The position numbers and the translations under genes are program-made. Below are positions 25,637-35,487 of a stretch of 64,000 nucleotides of DNA, in pieces. This DNA comes from Spongiibacter thalassae. GTDB lineage: Bacteria; Pseudomonadota; Gammaproteobacteria; Pseudomonadales; Spongiibacteraceae. The DNA is taken from contig NZ_JAAWWK010000001.1 in the NCBI RefSeq assembly GCF_012272835.1, forward strand, positions 62,001-126,000, read 5' to 3'. The notes under the pieces were generated by a model. It had not been told where the DNA came from. It searched no databases and worked only from the letters and a program-made list of their open reading frames with translations. Each line of letters starts with the position of its first letter. Position 1 is the first letter of the stretch.

Positions 25637-27910
25637 GTGTTTATAAGAATATTAGATTGTAACGGCGTAGGGGTTGTCACACGTCGTTCATCCAGGGTGA
25701 TTAGTGCGTCAATTTGTTTTGGTCTGGCGAGTTTGTATATGCCTTCGGTATCTGTGGCTCAGATCGAAGAGGTTATAGTTACCGCTTCGAAAAGAGAATC
25801 TGGTCTTCAGGATGCGCCGATGTCTGTAAGCGCCGTTTCTGGGGACGAAATGAAATACCGTCAGGTGGGTAGTATTACGGATATGGCTACGCAGGTTCCG
25901 GGGCTTTCTGTGAGCGAAAGCGGCGGATCAACCTTGGTAAGTATTCGCGGTGTAGGTATGAATGTTGATTCCGGTGCTGTCGAGCCCGGAGTGGCTGTTC
26001 ATGTGAACGGAGTCTATCAACCGCGCCCGAGTACCGGGCCGTTAGGGTTGAATGATCTCGCGCGAGTCGAAGTGCTGCGGGGGCCGCAGGGTACGTTATA
26101 TGGCCGAAATTCGACCGGCGGTGTAGTTAATTTTATCCTTAATAGGCCCTCAAGCGAGTCGGAGGGCTCTGTTAGGGCGGGGTTGTCTAACTATGGTACC
26201 CAAAGTATGTCGGGCGTTGTGTCGGGTCCTTTGATTAAGGATGTTCTTTTAGGCCGAACGATGCTCGAGTGGAATCAGAGTGATGGCTATGTAAAAGAGT
26301 TGGAGCGAGGGGGTACTTCTGACGATGTGGAGGGATATGGCGGCCGCGTTGCTCTCACGTGGTTGGCTACAGACTTGCTGAGCTTCGAGTTGGGTGCGAT
26401 TTACCGTGACGATGAAGGTGGCGGACTTACGCCTCGAGATGTAATTCGTGTCGCACCAGATCCGCAGAAAGAAACTACAGGATTGTTCTTTAACCCTGCG
26501 CAGACTACCTCGGAAGACCAGTATGTTGACGGTGAGCCCTGGGAAAGACGCCTAAACTATAATCCCGTCGGTGATAGAAGTACGGTCAATGTAGATATAA
26601 CAATCGCTTACGAAATGGACTTTGGCACCTTGAAGTTGGTCTCGGGGTACCAGACTCACGAGTATAAATACGTTTACGATGCCGACTTCACCTCAGATGA
26701 TATTTATAACTTTGCTCCAGATGGATTCGGTGCTACGTCGGACTCTTTGAGCCACGAATTAACGCTATCTGGGGCCACTGAGCGCCTCGATTGGTTGATT
26801 GGCGGGTATTTCTTCGAGGAGGACTACACTCCACTGCTGCAGGTTTCTATTCCGAAGGCATTTGGCGGCGCCGGACTGGAGGCTTTGCTCACCGCAGATG
26901 AAACAGCTGAGTCGGTCGCATTATTCACTGATATGGCATATTCACTGACGGATACGATACGCGTTTTGGTAGGCTTTCGCGCGCTGGAAGATAAGAAAGA
27001 GGCAGACCAGACCAATAAATACGCATTGGGGGGAGTGCCGCTAGAGCTAATACCTTTATCGCTGATCCCCGCCGACTCCGCACTACCGAAGTCCTGTGAA
27101 CAGGCGCCATTGTCAATTGAAAGCGGACGAAAGTACACCCCAAAATACGGAGTTCAGTGGGACGTTGGCGATGACTATATGGTTTACGGACAATATACGC
27201 TCGGATACAAATCCGGCGGCAGTAACTTTTCGTCTTGCGGCGATACTTATGAGCCCGAAGAAGTAGAGTCTTATGAATTGGGTATGAAGTCGAGCTGGTT
27301 TGACCGTAGGTTAATTGCCAATCTGTCGATATTTGATAGCAGCTACTCAAATTTTCAAGTACTAAAAATAGAAGGTATTGCAGCAAGCATTATCAACGCT
27401 CCCGAAGCCAAGATCCAGGGTGCAGAGCTGGAGTTGCAGGCACAGCTGCTTGAGCCGTTAATGTTGACAGTATCTGGGTCGTACCTGGATGCCTATTACA
27501 AGGAGTTTTTCGACACGGATAGCTCAAATCCTGAAAATGGTGAACAGGATCTTTCAGGTGTTCAGCTGTCTCGCGCGCCAAAGTATACGGTTAATACCGG
27601 GCTGGAATACAGTTGGGAGATGGATGTCGAGCTTTTGTCGTATTGGCGATTCCGAGTGGAATATTTCCTTAGTGATGACCTTGTTTATCGACCCTACGGC
27701 GGCCCAGAGGACGGTCAGGAGTCCTATGCATTAGTCAATAGCTATCTCAGTATCATGAATGCCGATGAAAAATTGGCGATCAATATTTTTAGTAAAAATA
27801 TTACTAACACTGAATATTATCTCTACTCTGCGGGTGACAGTACTGGTCGAATCTATGGTCCTGCAGGGCAGCCTAATTCATATGGTGTTGAAGTCAGTTA
27901 TAGATTTTAG
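25637..27910 (+). CDS. TonB-dependent outer-membrane receptor
   Basis: The receptor has 757 residues: signal peptide (ICFGLASLYMPSVSVA), TonB-box-like IEEVIVTASKRE, plug motifs VPGLSVSESGG, RGVGMNVDSG, VHVNGVYQPR and VEVLRGPQGTLYGRNSTGG, then a beta barrel ending SYRF with the expected terminal Phe. It starts at GTG 25637 with GGAGG 5 nt upstream. Plug residues match those of the receptor at 22-24 kb, so the pair are paralogues. It precedes the aldehyde-dehydrogenase/GMC/P450 run and probably brings in their substrate. Confidence 0.92.
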   Translation: MFIRILDCNGVGVVTRRSSRVISASICFGLASLYMPSVSVAQIEEVIVTASKRESGLQDAPMSVSAVSGDEMKYRQVGSITDMATQVPGLSVSESGGSTLVSIRGVGMNVDSGAVEPGVAVHVNGVYQPRPSTGPLGLNDLARVEVLRGPQGTLYGRNSTGGVVNFILNRPSSESEGSVRAGLSNYGTQSMSGVVSGPLIKDVLLGRTMLEWNQSDGYVKELERGGTSDDVEGYGGRVALTWLATDLLSFELGAIYRDDEGGGLTPRDVIRVAPDPQKETTGLFFNPAQTTSEDQYVDGEPWERRLNYNPVGDRSTVNVDITIAYEMDFGTLKLVSGYQTHEYKYVYDADFTSDDIYNFAPDGFGATSDSLSHELTLSGATERLDWLIGGYFFEEDYTPLLQVSIPKAFGGAGLEALLTADETAESVALFTDMAYSLTDTIRVLVGFRALEDKKEADQTNKYALGGVPLELIPLSLIPADSALPKSCEQAPLSIESGRKYTPKYGVQWDVGDDYMVYGQYTLGYKSGGSNFSSCGDTYEPEEVESYELGMKSSWFDRRLIANLSIFDSSYSNFQVLKIEGIAASIINAPEAKIQGAELELQAQLLEPLMLTVSGSYLDAYYKEFFDTDSSNPENGEQDLSGVQLSRAPKYTVNTGLEYSWEMDVELLSYWRFRVEYFLSDDLVYRPYGGPEDGQESYALVNSYLSIMNADEKLAINIFSKNITNTEYYLYSAGDSTGRIYGPAGQPNSYGVEVSYRF

Positions 27911-28020
27911 AACGAGCTAGTAATTTAAGCTTTACTTATACGAATGAGTTGGCGAATAGACGATTTTGGTATTGTATTTTCGCTATCCTTGACTCAATTT
28001 TAGTTACTTAGGTGATAAAA

Positions 28021-29466
28021 ATGACAACGAAAATTGATATTAAGACGCTCGTAGATGCCCAGCGCGAAGCGCATAAAAATGATCCATTTCCGTCGATTGA
28101 AGTTAGATCAGATCGTATTCGTCGATTGATAAAAATGCTCGCGGAAAATGATAAAAAGATATGTGATTGTCTTATGGCAGATTTTGGCAATCGACCGGAA
28201 ATTACCACGCGAATGGCGGAGATTTTGGGCACGATTTCTACCCTGAAATATGCGTTAGAAAATATAGAAGAATGGTCGAAACCTGATATTCGAGTGACGC
28301 CACCACCTGCGGGGCCTGCTGGTGCTGTTTCCGAGGTTCAGTACATGCCGTTAGGATCAGTCGGAGTAATCTCACCGTGGAATTTGCCGATTAATCTCAG
28401 TTTCGGAGTTATGGGGGCAATATTTGCTGCGGGCAACAGAATCGTGCTCAAGCCTTCTGAAGTCACCGAACGTACATCTCTACTAATTCAAGAAATGATA
28501 GAGGCGAATTTCGATACAACTGAGCTTGCTGTAGTACTGGGTGGGGCCGATGTGGCGGCGGAATTTTCAGCGGCGCCATTTAACCACCTGATGTTTACGG
28601 GTTCGTCGGCGGTGGGGCGCAAAGTAGCGATGGCCGCAGCGGAAAATCTGGTGCCCTGTACATTGGAGTTGGGCGGCAAAAACTCAATCATTGTGTCAAA
28701 AACGGCTGACATCAGTGACATAGTAAAAAAGATCATGATGATCCGTATGGTTAATGGCGGTCAAATATGCCTTGGGCCGGATGTTTTATTCGTACCGGAA
28801 GTAATGGAAGATGAGTTAATCGCCAAATGCACCGAAATTGCGAATACTTTCTTCCCTCAAATGCAGAGTGATCCAGACTATGGTCAAATTATAAGTGATC
28901 GCCAAGTGGATCGCTTGAAAGGATTACTAGCCGAAGTCGAGGAAAAGCAAGCCGGTGAAGTGGTTTATCTTTTCGATCCCGAGCAGGTGCCTTTAGCAAG
29001 ACGTTTCCCTCCAGTTATCGTTAAATCGCCAGCAAGCGATACCCGGTTGATGAAAGAAGAAGTCTTCGGCCCAATTATCTCTGTGTTTCCGTATTCAAAT
29101 TATGATGACGTGATAACGCGGTTGAATAGTGATGAAAATTTACGCGAGCCACTGGCCCTGTATTATTTCGGGGATGATCAACTGGAAATGGACAAACTTC
29201 GCTATCAAACGCAATCCGGCGGGCTCTGCTTCAATACTCTAGCTGCGCACTACAATGTAGAGGATTTGCCATTTGGTGGTATTGGGCGAAGTGGTATGGG
29301 TAATTATCACGGCATAGAGGGATTCAGAACGTTTTCTCACGCCCGTGCTGTTTATACGCAATGCAAGCAGGATTTCCTAGCGCCTATGTTGCCTCCGCAC
29401 AGTGAACAAATTAAGGCGCACGTCGCTGCCATGGTTCAGGGTGTATTGGGGGGAAGTCATGACTGA
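28021..29466 (+). CDS. Aldehyde dehydrogenase (coniferyl-aldehyde-dehydrogenase-like)
   Basis: The 481-residue NAD(P)-dependent ALDH has the NAD-site SPWNLPI (about 118-124), KPSE, FTGSSAVG, the general base Glu216 in LELGGK, and the nucleophile Cys250 in NGGQICLGPD. The C-terminal LPFGGIGRSGMGNYHG segment is typical of the CalB-like group. It converts an aldehyde to the acid. ATG 28021 is preferred (AGGTGA 6 nt upstream) over GTG 28012. A paralogue lies at 35.5 kb. The GMC oxidoreductase gene overlaps its end by 8 bp, so the two steps may be alcohol to aldehyde to acid. Confidence 0.92.
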   Translation: MTTKIDIKTLVDAQREAHKNDPFPSIEVRSDRIRRLIKMLAENDKKICDCLMADFGNRPEITTRMAEILGTISTLKYALENIEEWSKPDIRVTPPPAGPAGAVSEVQYMPLGSVGVISPWNLPINLSFGVMGAIFAAGNRIVLKPSEVTERTSLLIQEMIEANFDTTELAVVLGGADVAAEFSAAPFNHLMFTGSSAVGRKVAMAAAENLVPCTLELGGKNSIIVSKTADISDIVKKIMMIRMVNGGQICLGPDVLFVPEVMEDELIAKCTEIANTFFPQMQSDPDYGQIISDRQVDRLKGLLAEVEEKQAGEVVYLFDPEQVPLARRFPPVIVKSPASDTRLMKEEVFGPIISVFPYSNYDDVITRLNSDENLREPLALYYFGDDQLEMDKLRYQTQSGGLCFNTLAAHYNVEDLPFGGIGRSGMGNYHGIEGFRTFSHARAVYTQCKQDFLAPMLPPHSEQIKAHVAAMVQGVLGGSHD

Positions 29467-31063
29467 TCTATATGACTACGTTGTGGTTGGCGGCGGGTCT
29501 GCGGGTTGTGTCGTTGCAAGTCGTCTTAGCGAAAATCCCCACGTGCGTGTTTGCTTGATAGAGGCAGGCGGCAATAACCGAACTCGATTTATGAAGGAGC
29601 CGCTTACTTCCGTTTTGCTTAACGTACCAAAAAAGGGCAAAGCAAACTGGGGTTTTGAGACAGTGGAGCAGCCAGGATTAAATGGCCGGGTGAACTATCA
29701 GCCCAGAGGGAAGGGGCTTGGGGGAAGCTCGGCGATAAACGGCATGTTGTATGTTCGTGGTCACGCTAAAGACTTTAACGATTGGGCTGCATTGGGTAAT
29801 GAAGGCTGGTCATACAGGGATGTGCTCCCTTACTTCAAAAAATCGGAAGACAATGTCCGTGGAGCTGATGAATATCACGGAACAGGTGGGCCACTCAAGG
29901 TCAGTGAAAGAGGATATGAGCACCACTCTCACAGTTTATTTATTGAAGCGTGTAGCGATCTTGGATTAGGTAAGACAGACGATTTTAACGGTGCGAAGCA
30001 AGAGGGTGCAGGTTGGTATCAGCTGACACAAAAGGAGCGTATGCGCTGCAGTACTTCTTATGCATTTATTGAGCCGAACCGCAATCGTCCTAATTTAGAC
30101 ATTCTGGTTAAATCACTGGCAACAAAAATCGTGTTTGATGGGAAAACTGCGGTGGCTGTTGAAATCATTCGAAAGGGGAAAAAGGAGATTGTTAAAGCTA
30201 AAAAGGAAATTATTATTTCGGCTGGCGCGTACCAGTCACCACAGCTATTAATGCTTTCGGGTGTGGGTGAGGCGGGCGAATTAGGCAGGCATTCCATTCC
30301 GGTAGTAGTGAATATCCCTGGCGTCGGTAAAAACCTGCAGGAACATGTCGATTTTGGTTTGGTTTACAAAACTGATGATACCAGTTTCTGGGGCGAGTCA
30401 AACCGTAAATTAATGCCGGCGATAAGAACTGCTCTGGAGTACTTGTTCCACCGAAAAGGCAAGATTGCCTCTGTTTTATACGAGTCGGGTGGCTTTTTTA
30501 AAACAACGCCGGAGAAGGATCGCCCGGATATACAGATGCACTATATGCCCGCGGCCGGGGTTGATCACGGCCGCGTAATGCTTCCTGGCCATGGTCTGAG
30601 TCTACACGTGTGTGTTTTGCGACCTGAGTCCAAGGGGACGGTCGGATTGAAGGATAGCAATCCGCTTTCAGAACCTCTAATAGATTTGAATCTATTTGAT
30701 AATAACGAGGATATGGAGACGCTTTTACGTGGGGTTAAGCTTGGGCAGAAAATATTGCGACACCAATACTTTTCCACGTTTACGCTCCGGGACTATTTCT
30801 TTAAAGACGATATGTCGGACGAGGAAATGGTAGAGGTTATAAGAAACCACGCGAACACGGTATATCACCCAGTTGGTACTTGTAAAATGGGAAGTGATAA
30901 AGACTCCGTTGTTGATCCGGAGCTTAGAGTTCATGGCATTAAAAATCTTAGAGTAGCCGACGCTTCTATCATGCCGACAATAGTGGGTGGGAATACCAAC
31001 GCAGCTGCAATAATGATCGGCGAAAAATGCGCGGACATGATTTTAAGCGCTGGTGCACAATAA
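29459..31063 (+). CDS. GMC-family alcohol dehydrogenase/oxidase
   Basis: The 534-residue flavoprotein has the N-terminal FAD motif VVGGGSAGCVVASRL, the GMC signature GKGLGGSSAINGMLYVRG, and the active-site pair His in YHPVGTCKMG and Asn in GGNTNAAA. It is related to choline, alcohol and polyethylene-glycol dehydrogenases, and would oxidise a primary alcohol, for example that formed by a P450. ATG 29459 overlaps the ALDH stop codon. The open frame upstream of it lies inside the ALDH gene and is not used. Confidence 0.92.
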   Translation: MTDLYDYVVVGGGSAGCVVASRLSENPHVRVCLIEAGGNNRTRFMKEPLTSVLLNVPKKGKANWGFETVEQPGLNGRVNYQPRGKGLGGSSAINGMLYVRGHAKDFNDWAALGNEGWSYRDVLPYFKKSEDNVRGADEYHGTGGPLKVSERGYEHHSHSLFIEACSDLGLGKTDDFNGAKQEGAGWYQLTQKERMRCSTSYAFIEPNRNRPNLDILVKSLATKIVFDGKTAVAVEIIRKGKKEIVKAKKEIIISAGAYQSPQLLMLSGVGEAGELGRHSIPVVVNIPGVGKNLQEHVDFGLVYKTDDTSFWGESNRKLMPAIRTALEYLFHRKGKIASVLYESGGFFKTTPEKDRPDIQMHYMPAAGVDHGRVMLPGHGLSLHVCVLRPESKGTVGLKDSNPLSEPLIDLNLFDNNEDMETLLRGVKLGQKILRHQYFSTFTLRDYFFKDDMSDEEMVEVIRNHANTVYHPVGTCKMGSDKDSVVDPELRVHGIKNLRVADASIMPTIVGGNTNAAAIMIGEKCADMILSAGAQ

Positions 31064-31082
31064 ATTAGAACGAGGAATTATT

Positions 31083-32372
31083 ATGAGTATTCAGCTGAAT
31101 AGCGAACAAAAGCAAATATTCAATCGAGTGGTAGAGGCAGGTTTCTACGCCGATCCAGGTCTTATGCACTCGACGTTCAGGCGGATGCGAAAGGAAGCGC
31201 CTATTTGCTGGCTTGAGCCAGATAACTATCGCCCTTTTTGGGCAGTAACCAAATACGCTGATATGAAAGAAGTGCTTCGTAGAAGCGATGTTTTCTTAAA
31301 TGCCCCGCGTCGCCAGCTTTTCAACATCCCAACCGAACAGGGGATGATAGAACGTTCCGGTAATAAATATGGTCTCGCTCTGCGCACGCTGACCGATATG
31401 GATGAGCCGGATCACAGTGTGTATCGCAACGTCACTAAGGACTGGTTCTCCAAAAAGTCGGTGGCTGAACTTGCCAGCGACGTGCGGAAAATTGCTGAAG
31501 AATTCGCTGAAAAAATGGTCGCACTTGGCGGGGAGTGCGATTTTGTAAGTGATATAGCACTTTGGTATCCCCTTAGAGTAATTATGAGTGTCATGGGAGT
31601 GCCGCGGGAAGATGAAGAGCGGATGCTCAAATGGACAATGGAGCTATTCGGCTTTGAGGATGAAGATTTAAGCCGGGATAATGCCAAGGGAGATGCCAGT
31701 GAGGCTAAATCAGCACAGGCTACATTAAACGATTTCTTCGCCTATTTTTCCGCAATAACTAAAGATAGGCAAGAAAATCCCCGCGATGATCTATGCACGT
31801 TGCTCGCTAACGCCAGAATAGACGATAAGTTGATGCCTACGTTGGAGCTAATGTCGTATTACGTAATAGTGGCTACAGCTGGCCATGATACAACTAGTTC
31901 CTCTACATCAACCGGTATGTTGTCATTAATTGAGAATCCTGGTGAGCTTGAAAAGCTAAAATCCAATAGTGTCTACTCTGAATATTTTGTCAACGAAACT
32001 ATTCGGTACGCATCGCCGGTCAGGCATTTCTGCCGGACTGCTAACTCAGATTTTAATTTAAACGGTACTCTTATCAGAAAAGGTGAGTCCGTTGTGGTGT
32101 TCCATCCATCGGCGAATGCTGATGAAAGTCTTTTTGAAGATCCAGAAAAATTCCAGATTGATCGGCGTCGTAATTGGCACATGGCTTTCGGATATGGCAT
32201 ACACGTGTGTCTGGGTCAGCACTTGGCTCGTATGGAGATCGGTATGCTTTTTGAAGAAATATTCAAGCGAATAGACACTATAGAATTGGCAGGAGAGCCT
32301 AAATGGGCGTCGAATTCATTTATTGGAGGATTGAAATCTCTCCCGATTACTTATCGCATTAAGTCCAAATAG
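31083..32372 (+). CDS. Cytochrome P450 (bacterial class I type)
   Basis: The 429-residue P450 has AGHDTT (about 266-271), ETIR (305-308) and the haem loop FGYGIHVCLG with Cys376. It is a near relative of the P450 at 11.4-12.7 kb. ATG 31083 has GAGGAA upstream, 20 bp after the GMC gene. Its place directly after ALDH and GMC genes suggests sequential oxidation of one carbon: hydroxylation, alcohol oxidation, aldehyde oxidation. Ferredoxin and ferredoxin reductase partners are not in this window. Confidence 0.92.
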   Translation: MSIQLNSEQKQIFNRVVEAGFYADPGLMHSTFRRMRKEAPICWLEPDNYRPFWAVTKYADMKEVLRRSDVFLNAPRRQLFNIPTEQGMIERSGNKYGLALRTLTDMDEPDHSVYRNVTKDWFSKKSVAELASDVRKIAEEFAEKMVALGGECDFVSDIALWYPLRVIMSVMGVPREDEERMLKWTMELFGFEDEDLSRDNAKGDASEAKSAQATLNDFFAYFSAITKDRQENPRDDLCTLLANARIDDKLMPTLELMSYYVIVATAGHDTTSSSTSTGMLSLIENPGELEKLKSNSVYSEYFVNETIRYASPVRHFCRTANSDFNLNGTLIRKGESVVVFHPSANADESLFEDPEKFQIDRRRNWHMAFGYGIHVCLGQHLARMEIGMLFEEIFKRIDTIELAGEPKWASNSFIGGLKSLPITYRIKSK

Positions 32373-32509
32373 CGTAACGGAATCTAGATGATTTCACCAC
32401 GCTGTGACGCTCAAAATAGCCACTCTTATGGATGCTATTAATCTCGAGTGGTTTGCACGGAAGTGGTTTCATTGTCTCTACGTAGAGTGATCTCGAAGGA
32501 ATCTATTTT

Positions 32510-33601
32510 ATGAGTGGTAGTTATCAAGAGGCGGGACGTTGTCCAGTGGGCGGAAAGTCGGGCGATGTACGCCAAAGAGCCGAGCAGAAGTTTGGCGCTG
32601 AGGCAAATGATTCGGGTAATGCGGATTGGGCCTTGGGGCCCGGATCAGTCACGTGGAAAGTGCTACGTAACCCTGCAGTTTTCTTTATCGGTATGCTGCG
32701 TACTTCGATGTTGATTCCGTTGCATCCGCCCTTCGCATCTGCGGCAGAACTTGATACATCTTATCTCACCGACCCGCTGGGTAGGTTTCGTCGTATTGCG
32801 GTATTCGCGTATATGGCGGGGTTCGGTAGTAAACGTGATGCCGTGAAAGTTAGTAAATACGTAATAAAAAGTCACACGATGATAAAGGGTATAGAGCCCA
32901 TTACCCAGAAGCCCTTTCAAGCTAACTCTGAGTACGAGTTAGCCTTGACTTTAGCAGTTCAAACTTTTGGATTTTTAGTCGCTTATGAAGCGCTCTATGG
33001 GGCCCTTAGTGATGAGCAGCGTGATCAATTTGTTGTTGAACAAAAAGTGCTCGGTGCCGTTATAGGTGTTAACCCAGACCATGTGCCGTCGTCTTACAAC
33101 GGTTTACTTTCTTATCTGGCAGAAGCACGTATACATTGGGCTGCAGGCTTGGCGAGTCGGAATATAAATGCAGTTTTTGTAGATGCGGACTTTCCAAGCG
33201 GTAGTTTGGTAGGGGAGTTACCGTGGTATAAGCGAACGATTGTTATGTGGGTCCTTCGGGTCTTCTCTGATATGGCGCTAGCGCTCATGGTTCCGGAAGA
33301 AAGGTTGCTGATAGGGATTAATCGTAGTCCTAAACTCCGGTCAAGGGGCGCGGTAAACGCTTCTTTCCGCCTTTTTGGGAAACTAATGGGGAGCAAAAAA
33401 GGCATTGAGTCTTTTGCGAGTTTCGTGGGTGCGAAGGCTGGAGGCATTTTCCTGAGCGCGTTAGAAGTTGAAAGCCGAGGGAATCTGGCGCAGTTAGAGA
33501 AGGACTTTGTTGTGCCGAATCCCAAGGACTTTTTCATTAAACTGCCTGATCTTGTCATGAATTGGCCGGGAACTCCGGCTAAATACAGGCTCGGAGGCTA
33601 A
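32510..33601 (+). CDS. DUF2236 (MpaB/Lcp-like) oxygenase-family protein
   Basis: The 363-residue protein has the family outline: GPGSVTWKVLRNP near 43-55, TDPLGRFRRIAVF near 87-99, SHTMIKG with His122 (candidate axial haem ligand), AYEALYGALSDEQRDQF, and a late VP motif. Known members are Lcp rubber oxygenase and MpaB, which oxidatively cleave isoprenoid C=C bonds using haem b. From memory of the family, a Thr expected after the RR pair is Ile, and the WVH His is Ala, so catalysis may differ. It follows a P450 gene; start ATG 32510 with AAGGAA. Confidence 0.75.
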   Translation: MSGSYQEAGRCPVGGKSGDVRQRAEQKFGAEANDSGNADWALGPGSVTWKVLRNPAVFFIGMLRTSMLIPLHPPFASAAELDTSYLTDPLGRFRRIAVFAYMAGFGSKRDAVKVSKYVIKSHTMIKGIEPITQKPFQANSEYELALTLAVQTFGFLVAYEALYGALSDEQRDQFVVEQKVLGAVIGVNPDHVPSSYNGLLSYLAEARIHWAAGLASRNINAVFVDADFPSGSLVGELPWYKRTIVMWVLRVFSDMALALMVPEERLLIGINRSPKLRSRGAVNASFRLFGKLMGSKKGIESFASFVGAKAGGIFLSALEVESRGNLAQLEKDFVVPNPKDFFIKLPDLVMNWPGTPAKYRLGG

Positions 33602-33803
33602 TATTAGGCGGTCTGCGGGGTATAGGCTACAGCTAAGGAGCTTTCTGTCCCAACAGAGAGGTAGTGAGGCATATACAGTTTCGGTGCTCGGTAGGCCGTG
33701 CGAAGTATATATCCTGTCTCTAACTAAACGCTCGATAGCGATATTGCGTCATAAATACTTCTATAGGTAATGCAATAATGTAAAAAAAGTTGATATTTGA
33801 TTT

Positions 33804-33818
33804 ATTGTGCGGCACAAT
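33804..33818. promoter_or_regulatory. Perfect 15-bp palindrome, candidate operator
   Basis: ATTGTGC-G-GCACAAT lies about 140 bp upstream of the thiolase-like gene in an otherwise gene-free 300-bp gap. Its ATTGT...ACAAT outline is shared with the site at 45554-45566. No regulator is assigned. Confidence 0.5.
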
Positions 33819-33955
33819 GTTGGGCAAGTCTGCCGCATGTATGCTTTTTTGCCGCGGAAATTCTAATATAAAAATTAATAAATTCGCGTGAACGTGAGTA
33901 GATATTGGCGCCATTCAACCTGTATCAATTGCCTGTATGGGAGCAAGCAAAATAT

Positions 33956-35485
33956 ATGAATACTACGCCGATCTTGGTTGGGTCCGGTCAAGTTGTTCAA
34001 AGAGACATCGACGCGTCGGATTCGGCGAAATCCCCTGTAGAGCTTGCAGCAGAAGCAGCGCAGTTAGCGCTGCGCGATACCTTTTGTGGTGAGCTGATCC
34101 ATCACATTGATACTTTGGCTATGGTGCGTTTGTTCATGGATTCGGCGGGCGTCTTTACGCATCCGTTTGGTTCATGTAACAAACCACCGCTTTCTGTTGC
34201 TCAGCGCATTGGCGCGCGTCCGGAAAGGTTGATTTATGGGGCAGAGGGAGGGCAGAGTCCTCAGCGGTTTGTAAACGAGCTGGCCCAGTCAATTCGTGGA
34301 GGGAAAGCCAAAGCGGCAATTATTTGCGGGGCTGAAGCTACCCACGCGATGAAAACGGCCTTGCGCCGGAACTGGGCGCTGGACTGGTCAGAAAATATCT
34401 CGGGTGATATCGAAGACCGAGGCTATAGGCCGTTGCAAAACCCGCTAGAGCGGGCTCATGGCATTACCTTTCCTCCTCAGGTATATGCGCTCTTTGAAAA
34501 CGCGTGGCGACACCGGCACGGGCTTTCGGTAGCAGAGCATAAGTGTGTAATGGCGAAGCTATTCGCCCGATTTAGCGCTGTGGCCTCGAATAATCCTTAT
34601 TCTCAGTTTCCTTACGCACGTAGCGAGGAGTTTCTGGCGACAGACTCAGATGATAATTACCCCATTAATATTCCCTACAACAAATGGCTAATTGCTCAAG
34701 ACGCTGTGAGCCAGGGGGCAGCAGTGGTCATGACTTCTGTGGGAATCGCGGAAGAGCTCGGTATACCAAATAGCCAGTGGGTGTATCTCCACGGGCAAGG
34801 TGACGCCGACGATAGCTGGGTCTCCGGACGGCGGGATTTAGCTGCTTCCGAAGCAGTAGTCCGGGCTGTTGGCGAAGCGCTGGCCTCTGCGGGAAAATGT
34901 GTCAATGATATCGATTTGCTCGATATTTATAGCTGTTTTCCTATAGCGGTAATTACCGTATGCGAAGCACTGGGGTTAGAGATCGATAGCACTAAGGAAT
35001 TAACAGTTACAGGTGGTTTGCCGTACTTTGGTGGTGCTGGTAATAACTACAGTTTGCACGCGGTGGCCGAAATGACATCCCGCCTTAGAAAATCGCCTGG
35101 TCAATATGGCTTGGTATCAGCTAATGGTGGCTATCTATCAAAACAGTCAGTTGGGATATATTCCACAACACCGCCTCTGCCGAACGTCAATACCTTATAT
35201 AGTAGCGCCAAAATAGAACCTGATGTCGTTCCTGGTGACACAGACGTTGTGGCTATGTATGAAGGCGTCGGACATGTAGAAAGCTATTCTCTGGTTTACA
35301 AAAAAGGACAGCCTGCCAGTGCTTTCATCATTGGCCGCTGCATGGGTGGAGACCGTCGATTCCTTGCGGTTGTTCAAAAAGACGATGTAGAAACTCTGAA
35401 AGCTGTCGAGGCTTCTGAATTTATAGGAAGAAAAGTTAACGTTGAACATCGCGATAATATAAATGTATTTAAACTTTCGAGATAG
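33956..35485 (+). CDS. Thiolase-like protein type 1 (TLP1-like) with extra C-terminal domain
   Basis: The protein has about 509 residues from ATG 33956; TTG 33905 is an alternative. The thiolase fold is visible in VELAAEAAQLALRD, AAIICGAEATHA, DLLDIYSCFPIAV and TGGLPYFGGAGNNYS, followed by a C-terminal OB-like extension (FIIGRCMGGDRRFLA). This is the TLP1 arrangement. The classical N-terminal catalytic Cys of thiolases is not evident, so it may bind CoA esters or work with a partner rather than cleave alone. Two bp separate it from the ALDH gene. Confidence 0.78.
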   Translation: MNTTPILVGSGQVVQRDIDASDSAKSPVELAAEAAQLALRDTFCGELIHHIDTLAMVRLFMDSAGVFTHPFGSCNKPPLSVAQRIGARPERLIYGAEGGQSPQRFVNELAQSIRGGKAKAAIICGAEATHAMKTALRRNWALDWSENISGDIEDRGYRPLQNPLERAHGITFPPQVYALFENAWRHRHGLSVAEHKCVMAKLFARFSAVASNNPYSQFPYARSEEFLATDSDDNYPINIPYNKWLIAQDAVSQGAAVVMTSVGIAEELGIPNSQWVYLHGQGDADDSWVSGRRDLAASEAVVRAVGEALASAGKCVNDIDLLDIYSCFPIAVITVCEALGLEIDSTKELTVTGGLPYFGGAGNNYSLHAVAEMTSRLRKSPGQYGLVSANGGYLSKQSVGIYSTTPPLPNVNTLYSSAKIEPDVVPGDTDVVAMYEGVGHVESYSLVYKKGQPASAFIIGRCMGGDRRFLAVVQKDDVETLKAVEASEFIGRKVNVEHRDNINVFKLSR

Positions 35486-35487
35486 TT

